From positions 1 through 44,161 of the forward strand of contig NZ_AKJW01000060.1 in the NCBI RefSeq assembly GCF_000282135.1: a stretch of 44,161 bases of DNA, read 5' to 3'. This DNA comes from Herbaspirillum sp. CF444. Lineage in GTDB: Bacteria > Pseudomonadota > Gammaproteobacteria > Burkholderiales > Burkholderiaceae_D. The notes under the pieces are model-generated. The model did not search any database. It was not told where the DNA came from and was given only the letters and a program-made list of their open reading frames with translations. The translations under genes and the position numbers were made by a program. Numbering within the stretch: position 1 is the stretch's first letter; each line of letters opens with the position of its first letter. This document shows, one piece after another, positions 13,965 through 23,185 of the stretch.

Positions 13965-16520
13965 TTACCATTCGTAGCGCAATCCCGCATTAAGCATGAA
14001 CGGCTGCGAGAGTCTGCCCCCCTTGGCATAGGTGTAGTCAACATTGGCCGACAGTGACTTGCCAATCTGTGCTGCGACGCCCAAGCCCAATTCAGTACGA
14101 CTGCCCGACAGGTTATTGTGAAACGTATTGCCATTGATCGAGATATCGGCCCCCTTGGCAAATTCATTCACCTCGGCAAGCCGGACATAGGGCTCGACAA
14201 CATTCCCCGCAATGCTACGGAATGTATTCCCCAACGTTGCCCCCAAGGCTCCCTGCAAAGAACTGGTATGGTCGCCATGCGCCATCATGCCATTGCTCAT
14301 GGTAACGTCCACCGATTGCATGCGCAGGCCTGCCACTTGTGCATAAGGCTCCAGGAAGAAGCCATTATTCAGTTCGAATTTCCTGCCGCCTTCCACCGAA
14401 AAACCAACACCGTTGGTGGCAAAGGAACCATGAGCACTGCTGCCCCCGCTCCCCACGGCCTGCGCCTTGCTGCTGTAGTGGTTGTAGTTCAACAGCCCCG
14501 ACAGATAGTAACCATGCTGATTCAGCCAAGCACCATAGACTCCAATGGAATAGGCATCCACGGAGCCATTAGCGCCGGCATGATCATCCAGATCCGAACG
14601 GCTGGCATTAAACACGCCGCCGATGAACACCTTGCCGTCCAGTGTCTGAAAAGCCTTGTCCGCCCCAACGGCCAGACCACTCTGGCGCTGGCTGTACGGC
14701 GTCCCTGCACTACTCGATATATTCAACTTGCTACCGTAGGCCCGTGCCCATCCCCCTCCGTTATCCTGCTGAAACCGCAGTTCACCCAGCCGGGTACGCA
14801 AGGGAATCAACTGGCTGTACCAGATTGTCGGCGCTACCCCGGTGATCGCCAGTACTGAGTCGGCGAATGGAGTTGTCTTGGTCGTGGGCACCAGCACCCA
14901 ATTATTCCCATCCTGCTTCAAGACATATTGGTATGTACCCAAATCCGCAGCACCATAGGCCAGTTCAAAATTGGCCGAACCACCCTGTGTTTCGACCACC
15001 GTGATACTCCCGGATTTTTTGGGATCCACTCCCTGTCCCTTGATATTCAAGGCAAAATTCCCGTTGGCCTGATTCGCCCCGGTAACGACCAACTTGTCGG
15101 AACTGCTGGTGGAGAAGTCTGTACTCATCCCGAATACCCCGTCCCCAGCCAGTGAGTTCACGGTCAGCGTATGCAATGCTCCTGGCGCGCCATTGAGATC
15201 AATCCACCCGCGATTATTGAGATCGATCAGCGTCGATGAACCGGTCAGCGTCCATTGACCCGACAAGCCCACGGCCAGCTGGTTCACCGCCTGCATCCTG
15301 CCGATCCATTTGGCTCCTTGATCAAGCACAATGTTAGTGGTACCGCCCTGATTGACGACATCACCAGCAATTGTCGTATTAGCGACCGTCACATCCGTCT
15401 GGCTAAGTGCGTCAGTCAACAACACCACACCGTTGGCGCCACGCAATGTCGTTCCATCCCGCAACGCGATGGATGCTCTGGCACCTGCATCAACCCAGAT
15501 CGCCGCGCCTGATCCACTGTCAATCTGACTGTTGGTCAACGTCATCGTAGTCAGCCCAGCGGAGCCGCCACCCGAAGCTGAACCCTGATTAAAAACGACA
15601 CCACCCCGCCCACCCGAAATGCGCGAATTGCTTACATCAACGTTGATATCACCACTGATTGCCTCACTAACCAACCCGGCGTCCTGCCCCACCATGGTCG
15701 CCCCATCCACCGTCAGGCTCGTTGCCTGCCCAACGCGATTCGTGTCGTTGAGCAATGCTATCCCCGCCCCATTGATCTGGCCAAGCCTGTCAATTGCTGG
15801 ATCTGTTGCTCCCGTGCCAATGAATGTCCCGCCCCGCACCATCGCGGAGGAATTGTCGGTCACATACAGCGCCACCATCCCGCCCGTAGCCTGGAGATTA
15901 TGCGCAAACACAACTGAGTCATTATTGCTCACGACCCCCGCCCTGTCGGCAACTATCACTGAGCCTTCAAAGCGCATCAACGCATCATCAAACAGATCAA
16001 CTGCGTCGTGCTGCCCTCGCCCCGTAAACAAGGTATTTGCCGTCGATGTTCCCGTCGATGTTCCCAAAAGAGAGAATGCGGCAGTAGCAAGATTCGACGA
16101 GGCTGTCGCCTCAAGCGACACATTATCCAGATGAACTTCCGCATTGCCTTGCACAAACACTCTCTTGAGTGTTGCACGGGTTGCCGCGCCCACCCCAGCA
16201 TTGAGGATCGCACCATTCACGGTGTTGCCATGACTATCATCCCCCACATAAACATCCCCCAAAAAAGTAGCGCCCGATCCAATATTGGCCGTCGCAGCCC
16301 CCACCCACAGAGAAACACCACCAGGGCTAATACCGAATGTACCGTTTTGGTATGACACCCCTCCTCCGCTTTGCAAAAAATAATTAGAACTGTTGTCTCC
16401 AGAATAGCTATCCGCATCATGCGTAAACACTTCGCCAGCCACAGCAGCCCCTCCTCCCAGCGCTGCCGCAACTGCGATCGCCATCATGGATCGCCGAATT
16501 TTAGAACGAACGTTAGTCAT
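13965..16520 (-). CDS. Type Va autotransporter, pertactin-like passenger
   Basis: This 851-residue outer-membrane protein has three parts. An N-terminal signal peptide (1-29, MTNVRSKIRRSMMAIAVAAA) is followed by a passenger of imperfect parallel beta-helix repeats (about 30-560, rich in Gly, Asn, Thr and Val with repeated short motifs such as VDGATMVGQDAGLV). The C-terminal translocator barrel (about 580-851) begins LGELRFQQDNGGGWARAYG and ends in the aromatic LRYEW expected for BAM recognition. No protease or lipase motif is visible in the passenger, so an adhesin or biofilm role is the likeliest reading. Start ATG 16520 follows a GGGAGG ribosome binding site. It stands alone in the transcript. 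The sequence TTTGCGCCAA occurs about 60 bases upstream on the same strand and partly matches the dispersed repeat. Confidence 0.92.
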   Translation of the reverse strand: MTNVRSKIRRSMMAIAVAAALGGGAAVAGEVFTHDADSYSGDNSSNYFLQSGGGVSYQNGTFGISPGGVSLWVGAATANIGSGATFLGDVYVGDDSHGNTVNGAILNAGVGAATRATLKRVFVQGNAEVHLDNVSLEATASSNLATAAFSLLGTSTGTSTANTLFTGRGQHDAVDLFDDALMRFEGSVIVADRAGVVSNNDSVVFAHNLQATGGMVALYVTDNSSAMVRGGTFIGTGATDPAIDRLGQINGAGIALLNDTNRVGQATSLTVDGATMVGQDAGLVSEAISGDINVDVSNSRISGGRGGVVFNQGSASGGGSAGLTTMTLTNSQIDSGSGAAIWVDAGARASIALRDGTTLRGANGVVLLTDALSQTDVTVANTTIAGDVVNQGGTTNIVLDQGAKWIGRMQAVNQLAVGLSGQWTLTGSSTLIDLNNRGWIDLNGAPGALHTLTVNSLAGDGVFGMSTDFSTSSSDKLVVTGANQANGNFALNIKGQGVDPKKSGSITVVETQGGSANFELAYGAADLGTYQYVLKQDGNNWVLVPTTKTTPFADSVLAITGVAPTIWYSQLIPLRTRLGELRFQQDNGGGWARAYGSKLNISSSAGTPYSQRQSGLAVGADKAFQTLDGKVFIGGVFNASRSDLDDHAGANGSVDAYSIGVYGAWLNQHGYYLSGLLNYNHYSSKAQAVGSGGSSAHGSFATNGVGFSVEGGRKFELNNGFFLEPYAQVAGLRMQSVDVTMSNGMMAHGDHTSSLQGALGATLGNTFRSIAGNVVEPYVRLAEVNEFAKGADISINGNTFHNNLSGSRTELGLGVAAQIGKSLSANVDYTYAKGGRLSQPFMLNAGLRYEW

Positions 16521-17454
16521 AACACCTCCCTACCAATTACCAGATTGCATAAAAAATCAATCCATCAACTTGGAGTGACAAAATTGGCGCAAAGTTGCCC
16601 ACACTTGGGCCACCCAAGACAGCGAACAAAACGTAGCGCCCAAGCTCACCCACGCCGACAGATCAGACGCAGAACCCACCAGATGAATTTGCACCGAGAA
16701 TTGCCCCGCCCTTAGAACACATAGATGTGTCGCCTCGGCTTTACCAAGCGCTCAATCGATGATGCCAAACAGAAATTGCAGCCATAGAGGTCCGGACTTT
16801 TTAATGCTTTACCCGGATGGAATGCGCTGGAAATTTTGATGCAACCAAACAGCCGAATATGCCCACGCCACAACACCATTTGGCGTCACGAGCATTGATT
16901 GGCTGAATGTGGAGAAGAAGAGGGGAAAAGATCAATCTCACGAGCAATTCAACACGTTTGATTATCTATCCGCAGAAGAGCGAGCGATATGAGACATGGC
17001 TGATTTTCTCCGCCGGTGCCGTTATCGCCTGCGTGGTGGCAAGTAGTGGCTTAGTCAGCATACAATGCTGCAGAGCGAGGCCATGGCGCACCCGGCGCAT
17101 GCAATAGCTTGAGGTCGAGAAAGCCATTTAAAAAAAACAAATGGCCTGCCCCGAATTTACAGACATGTTCTTGATGCGGTCAGAAGAATGCTTGATACAC
17201 CGGAATAACTGAATACGGCCACATCAGCTCGAGGACGGATCGCTCCCCCGCCATGACCGAAGTAAAATTTAACACGGTGTCCATGATGACTCGATCACGA
17301 CACATCACGCCCCCCCCCCACCTTCTGCCGTGAAGCGCCGCACCAGCACTGCCACTCATCCGGTGGCATTACTCATCTCTGTCGTCAACGATCTCCGCTA
17401 TGGCGCTGCATGATCGCTTACCACCGATCCACCACGCTTCCGGCATCAACATGT
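16521..17454. other. Long intergenic region upstream of the autotransporter
   Basis: No gene is supportable in this 930-base stretch. A 66-residue plus-strand frame at 16907-17107 includes a hydrophobic segment (FSAGAVIACVVASSG) but lacks a ribosome binding site and relatives known to me. A run of ten C lies at about 17310. The autotransporter promoter should be just left of 16600. Confidence 0.4.
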
Positions 17455-17489
17455 CAGCGCTCCCGTCTATTGCATAGACGGGAGCGCTG
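17455..17489 (-). terminator. Strong hairpin after the Ig-like gene cluster
   Basis: A perfect 16-base stem (CAGCGCTCCCGTCTAT and ATAGACGGGAGCGCTG) with a three-base loop lies directly after the TAA at 17492. It lacks a T-run, but its position and stability fit the 3' end of the four-gene minus-strand cluster. Confidence 0.75.
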
Positions 17490-17491
17490 TA

Positions 17492-19672
17492 TTAGTTTCC
17501 TATTTTTATCTTCGTGACCCCACCGTCAATCCAAGCTCCCGAGCCATCCAATTTGTCATTCCATTTTGCCGTGATGGAAACTGTGCCAACATCGTGAAAC
17601 TTAACTTGACTGCTGTCGTCGTTGCTGACGGTGAGAGTATACTCTCCATTATCGAACGTTTTCACATCGAGAATCCTCCCGCCAGGCGTAAACTCCAGAA
17701 CGTTTATTGTATCGAGCTCCAACCGAAGCGGCCAGCCCGGCACACCGACGGCCCCACTACTAGGATCCTTCCAGATTTTGTAGCCCTTCAGGGTATATGG
17801 CTGATCTTGAAACTGCTCCTGCCAATCAGTCTTATGCACGCTTCCATTATTCGGAAGCACATCAAGTTGGGTTGGCACCGGAACGACATGCCACGTCATG
17901 GAAGTACTTTTCCCACCAACCCCACCAACCTCCGCCTTAACGATCACGTCACCCGCCATATTTCCCGCCTTGATGGAATCAATTTTTTCTTTAGAATTCA
18001 CCTCTGTGCTGGTGCTTGACGCGTCGCCAAAATGTGCGTTATTGCCCGCCCCGTTCTGCGAATCTGGCCCCTCAAGAGTAACCGTGATGCGTTTAGGAGA
18101 GGAAGCCGGAGTAAGTTCGACCGCAAAGGAGGCGTTAGGTATATCAAACACCTCCTTTTGCGGCGTGCTGCGTGACGTGTTCGGAACAAATTTGATATCT
18201 GTCACTGCCACAGACACCTCGCCGGTGTAAGTCGCCGGAGGGGGATTTCCCCGCCCGGTGGCGACGAGATTAATCTTACCGTTGCCCGAATCCGAAGCTG
18301 ACACAAAATCTTTGACGACCAAACCGGCAGACGCCGTGATTACATCGCTCCTTTCGCTCCCCTCGGTGAGGCTTGCCTTGACGCCGTTGTCCACAGAAAT
18401 AACGGAGAGGGTTACCAGCGCATCAATAGCGGGGTTACCGGTCTTCGTACTTTTAGCCCGAAAGGTGATCCCCTTAGTGGCTTCAAAGGTTGCGCCTGGA
18501 ATAACAGGATCATCGCTCTTGTCCGGCGTCACTTCCAACGTATAGCTTGCCCTACCGGCAGGATCAATGGGCGGAACCTTGGGCAACGGATTGATCCTGA
18601 TGAGGCGACCATTTTCCGCTTCATCGGTAACAAAGAGCGAGTCATCAGACCACCACGCCAGCGCCGTGGGATAGACAGGAGCAGTTGCGTCGAGTAGTCC
18701 ATAGCTTACCTCGATTTTCCCGGCTGCCTCCCCAGCTTTCGGCGGCATAATGCCGTAGACTCGCCCCTTACCGTCCATGTTGCTGGCCCAGACATAACCT
18801 GAATTATCTACGGTCAAGCCAACCACGTTTTCCGCCCCCCTAGGCAGGGTGACCATCGGATCTGGCATCTTCGTCGGCATTGAATCGATTTTTATCTGCC
18901 ATATCTGACCTGCTGACCCCGCGACGTAGAGCAGGTCGTCATGTATTGCCAGCGATTGCGCACCGTCCAACGAGAAGTACTTGACGCCAGGCAAAGGATC
19001 CGTAGCTCTCAAAGCCCCCAACTGGAACTCGCCATCAGCAGACTTCTGAACGACCATCCACAGTGTTTGAGTCTTGGCGTGGTACGCCAATGACTGGATC
19101 GAATTTCCCATCCCACTCAGTTGGACCTGGTAGGTGTGTTTCATTACCTTGTCTTGGGTCGCATCGAAAGCCCACAAATAAGGCAGATTCATGTCAAGCA
19201 CCCACAACAGGTCCTTGGGTCCGGTTCCTGCACCGCCCGGCTGAAAAGCCAGCGCACCAAATTCAATCTTTCCAATACTCGGGTTCTTATCGCTCTCATA
19301 ATAAATAGTTGCCGCCGCATTGGCGTTGAGTGTCGTCGCATCATAGCGATACAGCACCCCGTGCTCGTTATCGGACATCCACAACACCTTCTGATGAAGA
19401 AGAAGGTCATCGATCCATGGTGCTGCCGTGGTAGGAGTTTTAGGCGTAGCATTGCCATATGGCAATGTGACAGTCGACACCAGCTCAGGGGGATTCTTCT
19501 CTAAGTTAAACAGGAAGGCATGGGCATCCTTGCCTTTATTGACAGCGACCTCGCCAACCCAAGCCGATTTGGAAGAAATATCAATGAACATCGGTCCAAG
19601 GCCTGCTTTTGAATTTGCGGTGATTTTCAGGTCGTGCTGCTGTGTATCATCAAGAGTAACTTCGGTAGTCAT
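17492..19672 (-). CDS. Beta-propeller plus Ig-like module protein
   Basis: This 726-residue protein of unknown function has an N-terminal half (about 30-380) that looks like an NHL or streptogramin-lyase-type beta-propeller, with repeated blades ending in W or Y strands (DLLWVLDMNLPYLWAFDAT, NVVGLTVDNSGYVWASNMD). The C-terminal half (about 390-726) is built of Ig-like beta sandwiches. The last 170 residues are related to the C-terminus of the next gene upstream: both have a TWHV or VWHV-L/V-PVP motif and end W-N-x-x-x-DG-x-G-x-W-I followed by IGN. The start at 19672 is chosen for AAGGAA six bases upstream; a frame from 19702 lacks this. There is no classical signal peptide. It is the last gene of a four-gene set transcribed leftward and is followed by a strong hairpin. 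Confidence 0.8.
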   Translation of the reverse strand: MTTEVTLDDTQQHDLKITANSKAGLGPMFIDISSKSAWVGEVAVNKGKDAHAFLFNLEKNPPELVSTVTLPYGNATPKTPTTAAPWIDDLLLHQKVLWMSDNEHGVLYRYDATTLNANAAATIYYESDKNPSIGKIEFGALAFQPGGAGTGPKDLLWVLDMNLPYLWAFDATQDKVMKHTYQVQLSGMGNSIQSLAYHAKTQTLWMVVQKSADGEFQLGALRATDPLPGVKYFSLDGAQSLAIHDDLLYVAGSAGQIWQIKIDSMPTKMPDPMVTLPRGAENVVGLTVDNSGYVWASNMDGKGRVYGIMPPKAGEAAGKIEVSYGLLDATAPVYPTALAWWSDDSLFVTDEAENGRLIRINPLPKVPPIDPAGRASYTLEVTPDKSDDPVIPGATFEATKGITFRAKSTKTGNPAIDALVTLSVISVDNGVKASLTEGSERSDVITASAGLVVKDFVSASDSGNGKINLVATGRGNPPPATYTGEVSVAVTDIKFVPNTSRSTPQKEVFDIPNASFAVELTPASSPKRITVTLEGPDSQNGAGNNAHFGDASSTSTEVNSKEKIDSIKAGNMAGDVIVKAEVGGVGGKSTSMTWHVVPVPTQLDVLPNNGSVHKTDWQEQFQDQPYTLKGYKIWKDPSSGAVGVPGWPLRLELDTINVLEFTPGGRILDVKTFDNGEYTLTVSNDDSSQVKFHDVGTVSITAKWNDKLDGSGAWIDGGVTKIKIGN

Positions 19673-19784
19673 TACGATTCCTTTACTAAAATAGAGTGTC
19701 AATTCGGCATGCAGGCACCTATCGAATGAGTTCCTGTCGTCGGCCGTATATCAACACCGTGATTGAATTTTGAAAAATTTCAAA

Positions 19785-20948
19785 CTAGTTACCAATCCCT
19801 ACCTCGATATCACATGCGTTCTTAGATATTTCAATCCAACTGCCAGTACCGTCCGGCTCCTCGTTCCAAAATACCTTGATAGTGAAGCCCTTACAGCCCT
19901 CAGGAACCGCCAGTTGTTTTGCCTGAAGCGTTGCATTCCCCTGACCATCTGTTACCTGAACCAGGAAGGAATCAAGGTGATCCCCAAACGTTGCCCCGTT
20001 GCTGTCGACAAAGGTCCATTTGACGTACCAGTCGGCGACTGGTACGACCTGAGCAGGATCAGAACTCCCCAGAATCCGATGCCCTGTCAGCGCGTGATTG
20101 ATGGTGACAAACTGCTCGCTGAAACGCTGCTTATGAAAGGACTGCTTTTTCGTGTCTTCCGGTATCGTCATACGATCCGGCACAGGTAACACGTGCCAGA
20201 CCATGGACGCACCAAAGACAGTGCCGGACGATGGTTGCAGGGACACCTCCCCGATTTCCTTGCCGGCCTGGATCGCCGGCAATGTTTCGCCGGCGGTGAA
20301 CGTCGCTGTCTGCGGGTTGCCTTGCACAAAACGTGCGCTGTAATCCGAGGGATCTGCGCCCGAGCCAGGCCCCGCCAAGTGCACAACAACATCTTGTGTA
20401 GACGGCGGGATAGTCTGGACAATCACCTTGGCCGCGTCCGGAAAGTACCTGTTCTGCCAAGTGATTTGCGACGAATTCGGCCTGAACACGATCCCAGTCA
20501 CCACCGAATGCAAATTCCCAAACTCAAGCCAGTGGTCAGGCGCCACTGCATCCATGATGGACACAGTCATTCTTGTCTGAACTGGTGCCGCATTAGACGA
20601 CACGTCTCGCAAATAAACCATGACGGGGCGATCCCTGACCGTGTCGTCGTCGGCAACCGTCGTCACATCAAGCGTTCTCGCCCAGCCAGTCTTGCCATCA
20701 ACACTCATCGCAGGAAACGTTCCATCATCGGAAAAATGCTTCCCAGCAGAAAAAAACAACGCGAAACTTACGAGAACCGGTTTGGAAGGCAATGTAGGGA
20801 AAGCTTTGTCCTGCACATAACAGGTAAACGCGCGTCCACTCGTGCCACTCAAATCAGCATCGAAAGCACCAAGAAGCGGGGGACCATTACTGCCAAGCGA
20901 AAACCGCTTCAGATCATCATCCGCATCCATGATTCGGTCCGGGCTCAT
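19785..20948 (-). CDS. Ig-like domain hypothetical protein
   Basis: This 387-residue protein has no signal peptide, starts MSPDRIMDADDDLKRFSL and is made of beta-rich modules. Its C-terminal 170 residues (from about MVWHVLPVPDRM to the end EVGIGN) are a paralogue of the C-terminal module of the beta-propeller protein downstream. The middle region, with VVVHLAGPGSGADPSDYSARF and EIGEVSLQPSSG, is a further Ig-like repeat that pairs with VTVLEGPDSQNGAGNNAHF-like text in that same neighbour. The ATG overlaps the stop of the upstream gene (ATGA), so translation is coupled. No enzyme motif is visible. A structural or binding role is an inference from the fold pattern only. Confidence 0.75.
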   Translation of the reverse strand: MSPDRIMDADDDLKRFSLGSNGPPLLGAFDADLSGTSGRAFTCYVQDKAFPTLPSKPVLVSFALFFSAGKHFSDDGTFPAMSVDGKTGWARTLDVTTVADDDTVRDRPVMVYLRDVSSNAAPVQTRMTVSIMDAVAPDHWLEFGNLHSVVTGIVFRPNSSQITWQNRYFPDAAKVIVQTIPPSTQDVVVHLAGPGSGADPSDYSARFVQGNPQTATFTAGETLPAIQAGKEIGEVSLQPSSGTVFGASMVWHVLPVPDRMTIPEDTKKQSFHKQRFSEQFVTINHALTGHRILGSSDPAQVVPVADWYVKWTFVDSNGATFGDHLDSFLVQVTDGQGNATLQAKQLAVPEGCKGFTIKVFWNEEPDGTGSWIEISKNACDIEVGIGN

Positions 20949-23050
20949 GCTACGGTGATCTCCTGTGATTCATGAATCCTCTGGGTATCCGTTGGTGTTG
21001 CGGTAATCTGGAATTTGTCCTCCTTCTGCAGATCTGTCGACAAGGTCATCGTGGGAATGCTGACCTGCCCGTTCGTCTTGACATCCGCATCGATAGTCGC
21101 CTTACCGTTCCCGAATGTAACGTGGGTTGCAACCTTCCCCCCCTCCTGAAGAGTGAAGGTCACCCGATTTACCCCCGGCTGCGCAACAACAGACTTTGTC
21201 GTATCGGCATAAGCAATTAACGGTTCTGAGACCGAGTAGGTTCGCTTACCTGCTGGCGGACTCCCCCACCATTCCGGATGCGTAAATTCCATTGCTTCGA
21301 TAGGGCGGTACTCCCTCACGTTGAAATAGAGTGGAGGCAATGGACTCGTCATTCCTTCCGGGGTCGCCGTTATCGTGAACGGGCCCAACTTGCCCTTTTT
21401 GATCTGAAATGCCGGAAGCGGTACTTTCACCCACCCGGAACCGCTCTCTTGAACGCTTACGCTTGTCTGAGTAGGCATCGACGCATTGCTCGGGGTAACG
21501 AATCTCGCAATGTCATTGCTGTCGTCATCGATATCAAATTGAATCTTGGCGCCATGCGGTATCTTGCTATCACTGGTCTGCCCCGTTACATAGTAATCGG
21601 GCAGGAGTTGTGCATCGTATGTTTCCTCTGACTCGACCGCTTCCGCCAATGACAACGCTGTTCTGGCGGAGGAGCCGCTTGGACTGATGGCCCACTTGAT
21701 TGCGTTGACGCTGAGCTTCACCTCCAATTTGTGCGCATCTTCTAAATCTCCCTCCGGGCGCAGGATCAATGTGGCAGTTAACGCCCCGTTGCCGGCCTTG
21801 ATCCCGGTGATCGCACCGTGCTTTGTAGCGTTGAGTGGAATGCTGCCCGGCCCACTTGTCCACGTGTTATTCACCTCCAAGGCAATGCCATCCGCCGCCT
21901 GTGCCGGGTTAAATTCGAAAGAGATGGCATCAGGAACGCCGTCTCCGTTCGGTGCCAGCCAGACCTTAAGTCCGTCGCTATCAATTTCTCCTCTATACAA
22001 GGAGACCTGATCTTTGGATGCATACACCTCGGCCTCGTTTGTCGAGGCCGAGGTGACTTTCAATATAAAGTCTTTGTGCGCCGACGAGGCCACGAAGATT
22101 GTCAGTGTTCCCTCACCAATGACGCTGCCAGCAGTAATGGTGTCTGCACGGACAATGAACTTACCCGTACCAATCTTTTTCGTTTGGTCTACAGTGATGT
22201 CCACCATCGCGTGCAAATCTGACGACAGCGTTGCCCCGGTGCTACCGGCGTCAAGTTTGGCATGACCAGGAAGCGAAAAATTATCCGTCCCATCAGGAAG
22301 GTTCCTGATCGTGACATCAAACACCCATTGCTTATTCTTACCGCCCTGAGGCAGCGTCAATACCGCGGGACCGCTAATTTCAATATTGTCTGGTTCAGTG
22401 AGAAGGCTCACTGCCGTAATCAATACGCCACGACTGTGCAAACTACTATCAGATGCTTTAAAGGCCGTGTTTGGCCCGAAGAACATCAGGAAATACTTGC
22501 CGCCTTTATCCACAGAAAAGGTTAGTGTTTTTTCCGCCCATCCGAGCTGGCTCGTTTGGACGAAGGTTTGCACAGGAACTGCTGGCGAAACAAATTTATC
22601 AGTAGTCCAAATTAAGATCGAATACGCCTCTGGCCCACCAATCGTGATATTGGGTTTATCTTTCTCCGGGAAGCTGTCTGCGGCATCCTTCCAGGTCAGC
22701 GTATATTTTCTGCCAGCGACTAAATCGACGGGATAATACATGTTGGCTGGGGCATTCTTATTCGCATCCGTACTCCGGTCCACGACCCAAATACAATACC
22801 CAGCAGAATATGAATTGGCGATCGAATTGTTGGCGTTTTTCAGCCCGATATCGGCGTCCGTAAGAATCCTGCTCCCGTATGGACTATTATCATAATTGCC
22901 CTGCGCCCATTTTGTTTTTTCGGTAAGAGGTCCAAGCACCGGCACCGTGTAAGCGCCGTCCTTAAAGAGTGATTGATTTAGATAACTAAAGTCAGTCAGA
23001 TCATCGTCCTTAGGAATCAGATTGCCAAAATTCGCAGTCAAGAGAGCCAT
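20945..23050 (-). CDS. Large multi-domain Ig-like hypothetical protein
   Basis: This 701-residue protein begins MALLTANFGNLIPKDDDLTD behind a good AAAGGAG ribosome binding site. Residues 1-215 look like a jelly-roll carbohydrate-binding module (GYCIWVVDRSTDANKNAP, YTLTWKDAADSFPEKDKP, GGKYFLMFFGPN). The remainder is a chain of Ig-like domains of about 90-110 residues, including segments typical of bacterial Ig/invasin-type repeats (VDITVDQTKKIGTGKFIVRA, VTFTLQEGGKVATHVTFGNG). No signal peptide and no anchor are seen, so if exported it uses another route. Its stop overlaps the start of the next gene by four bases. A perfect 13-base inverted repeat lies inside the coding sequence at 22025-22055. 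Confidence 0.8.
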   Translation of the reverse strand: MALLTANFGNLIPKDDDLTDFSYLNQSLFKDGAYTVPVLGPLTEKTKWAQGNYDNSPYGSRILTDADIGLKNANNSIANSYSAGYCIWVVDRSTDANKNAPANMYYPVDLVAGRKYTLTWKDAADSFPEKDKPNITIGGPEAYSILIWTTDKFVSPAVPVQTFVQTSQLGWAEKTLTFSVDKGGKYFLMFFGPNTAFKASDSSLHSRGVLITAVSLLTEPDNIEISGPAVLTLPQGGKNKQWVFDVTIRNLPDGTDNFSLPGHAKLDAGSTGATLSSDLHAMVDITVDQTKKIGTGKFIVRADTITAGSVIGEGTLTIFVASSAHKDFILKVTSASTNEAEVYASKDQVSLYRGEIDSDGLKVWLAPNGDGVPDAISFEFNPAQAADGIALEVNNTWTSGPGSIPLNATKHGAITGIKAGNGALTATLILRPEGDLEDAHKLEVKLSVNAIKWAISPSGSSARTALSLAEAVESEETYDAQLLPDYYVTGQTSDSKIPHGAKIQFDIDDDSNDIARFVTPSNASMPTQTSVSVQESGSGWVKVPLPAFQIKKGKLGPFTITATPEGMTSPLPPLYFNVREYRPIEAMEFTHPEWWGSPPAGKRTYSVSEPLIAYADTTKSVVAQPGVNRVTFTLQEGGKVATHVTFGNGKATIDADVKTNGQVSIPTMTLSTDLQKEDKFQITATPTDTQRIHESQEITVA
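22025..22055 (-). repeat. Perfect inverted repeat inside the Ig-like gene
   Basis: The arms CACCTCGGCCTCG and CGAGGCCGAGGTG flank a five-base loop within codons for S-A-S-T-N-E-A-E-V. A 13-base GC-rich stem in coding sequence is more than codon choice requires. It could affect mRNA stability or expression of the two downstream genes. Confidence 0.6.
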
Positions 23051-23185
23051 TCCCGACTCCTTTCATTAGAAAATATTCATCAAGTACATCAACAATTGTC
23101 AGCCGTTTTTTTCGATCAAGCACAACCGAACCCGACAACGCAGTGGTGGAACGCCATGAACAGACCTTAGGATGAAAGAGACGCA

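Noticed and set aside
16907..17107. Possible 66-residue membrane protein
   Set aside because: It has one hydrophobic segment but no ribosome binding site, and the frame looks accidental.
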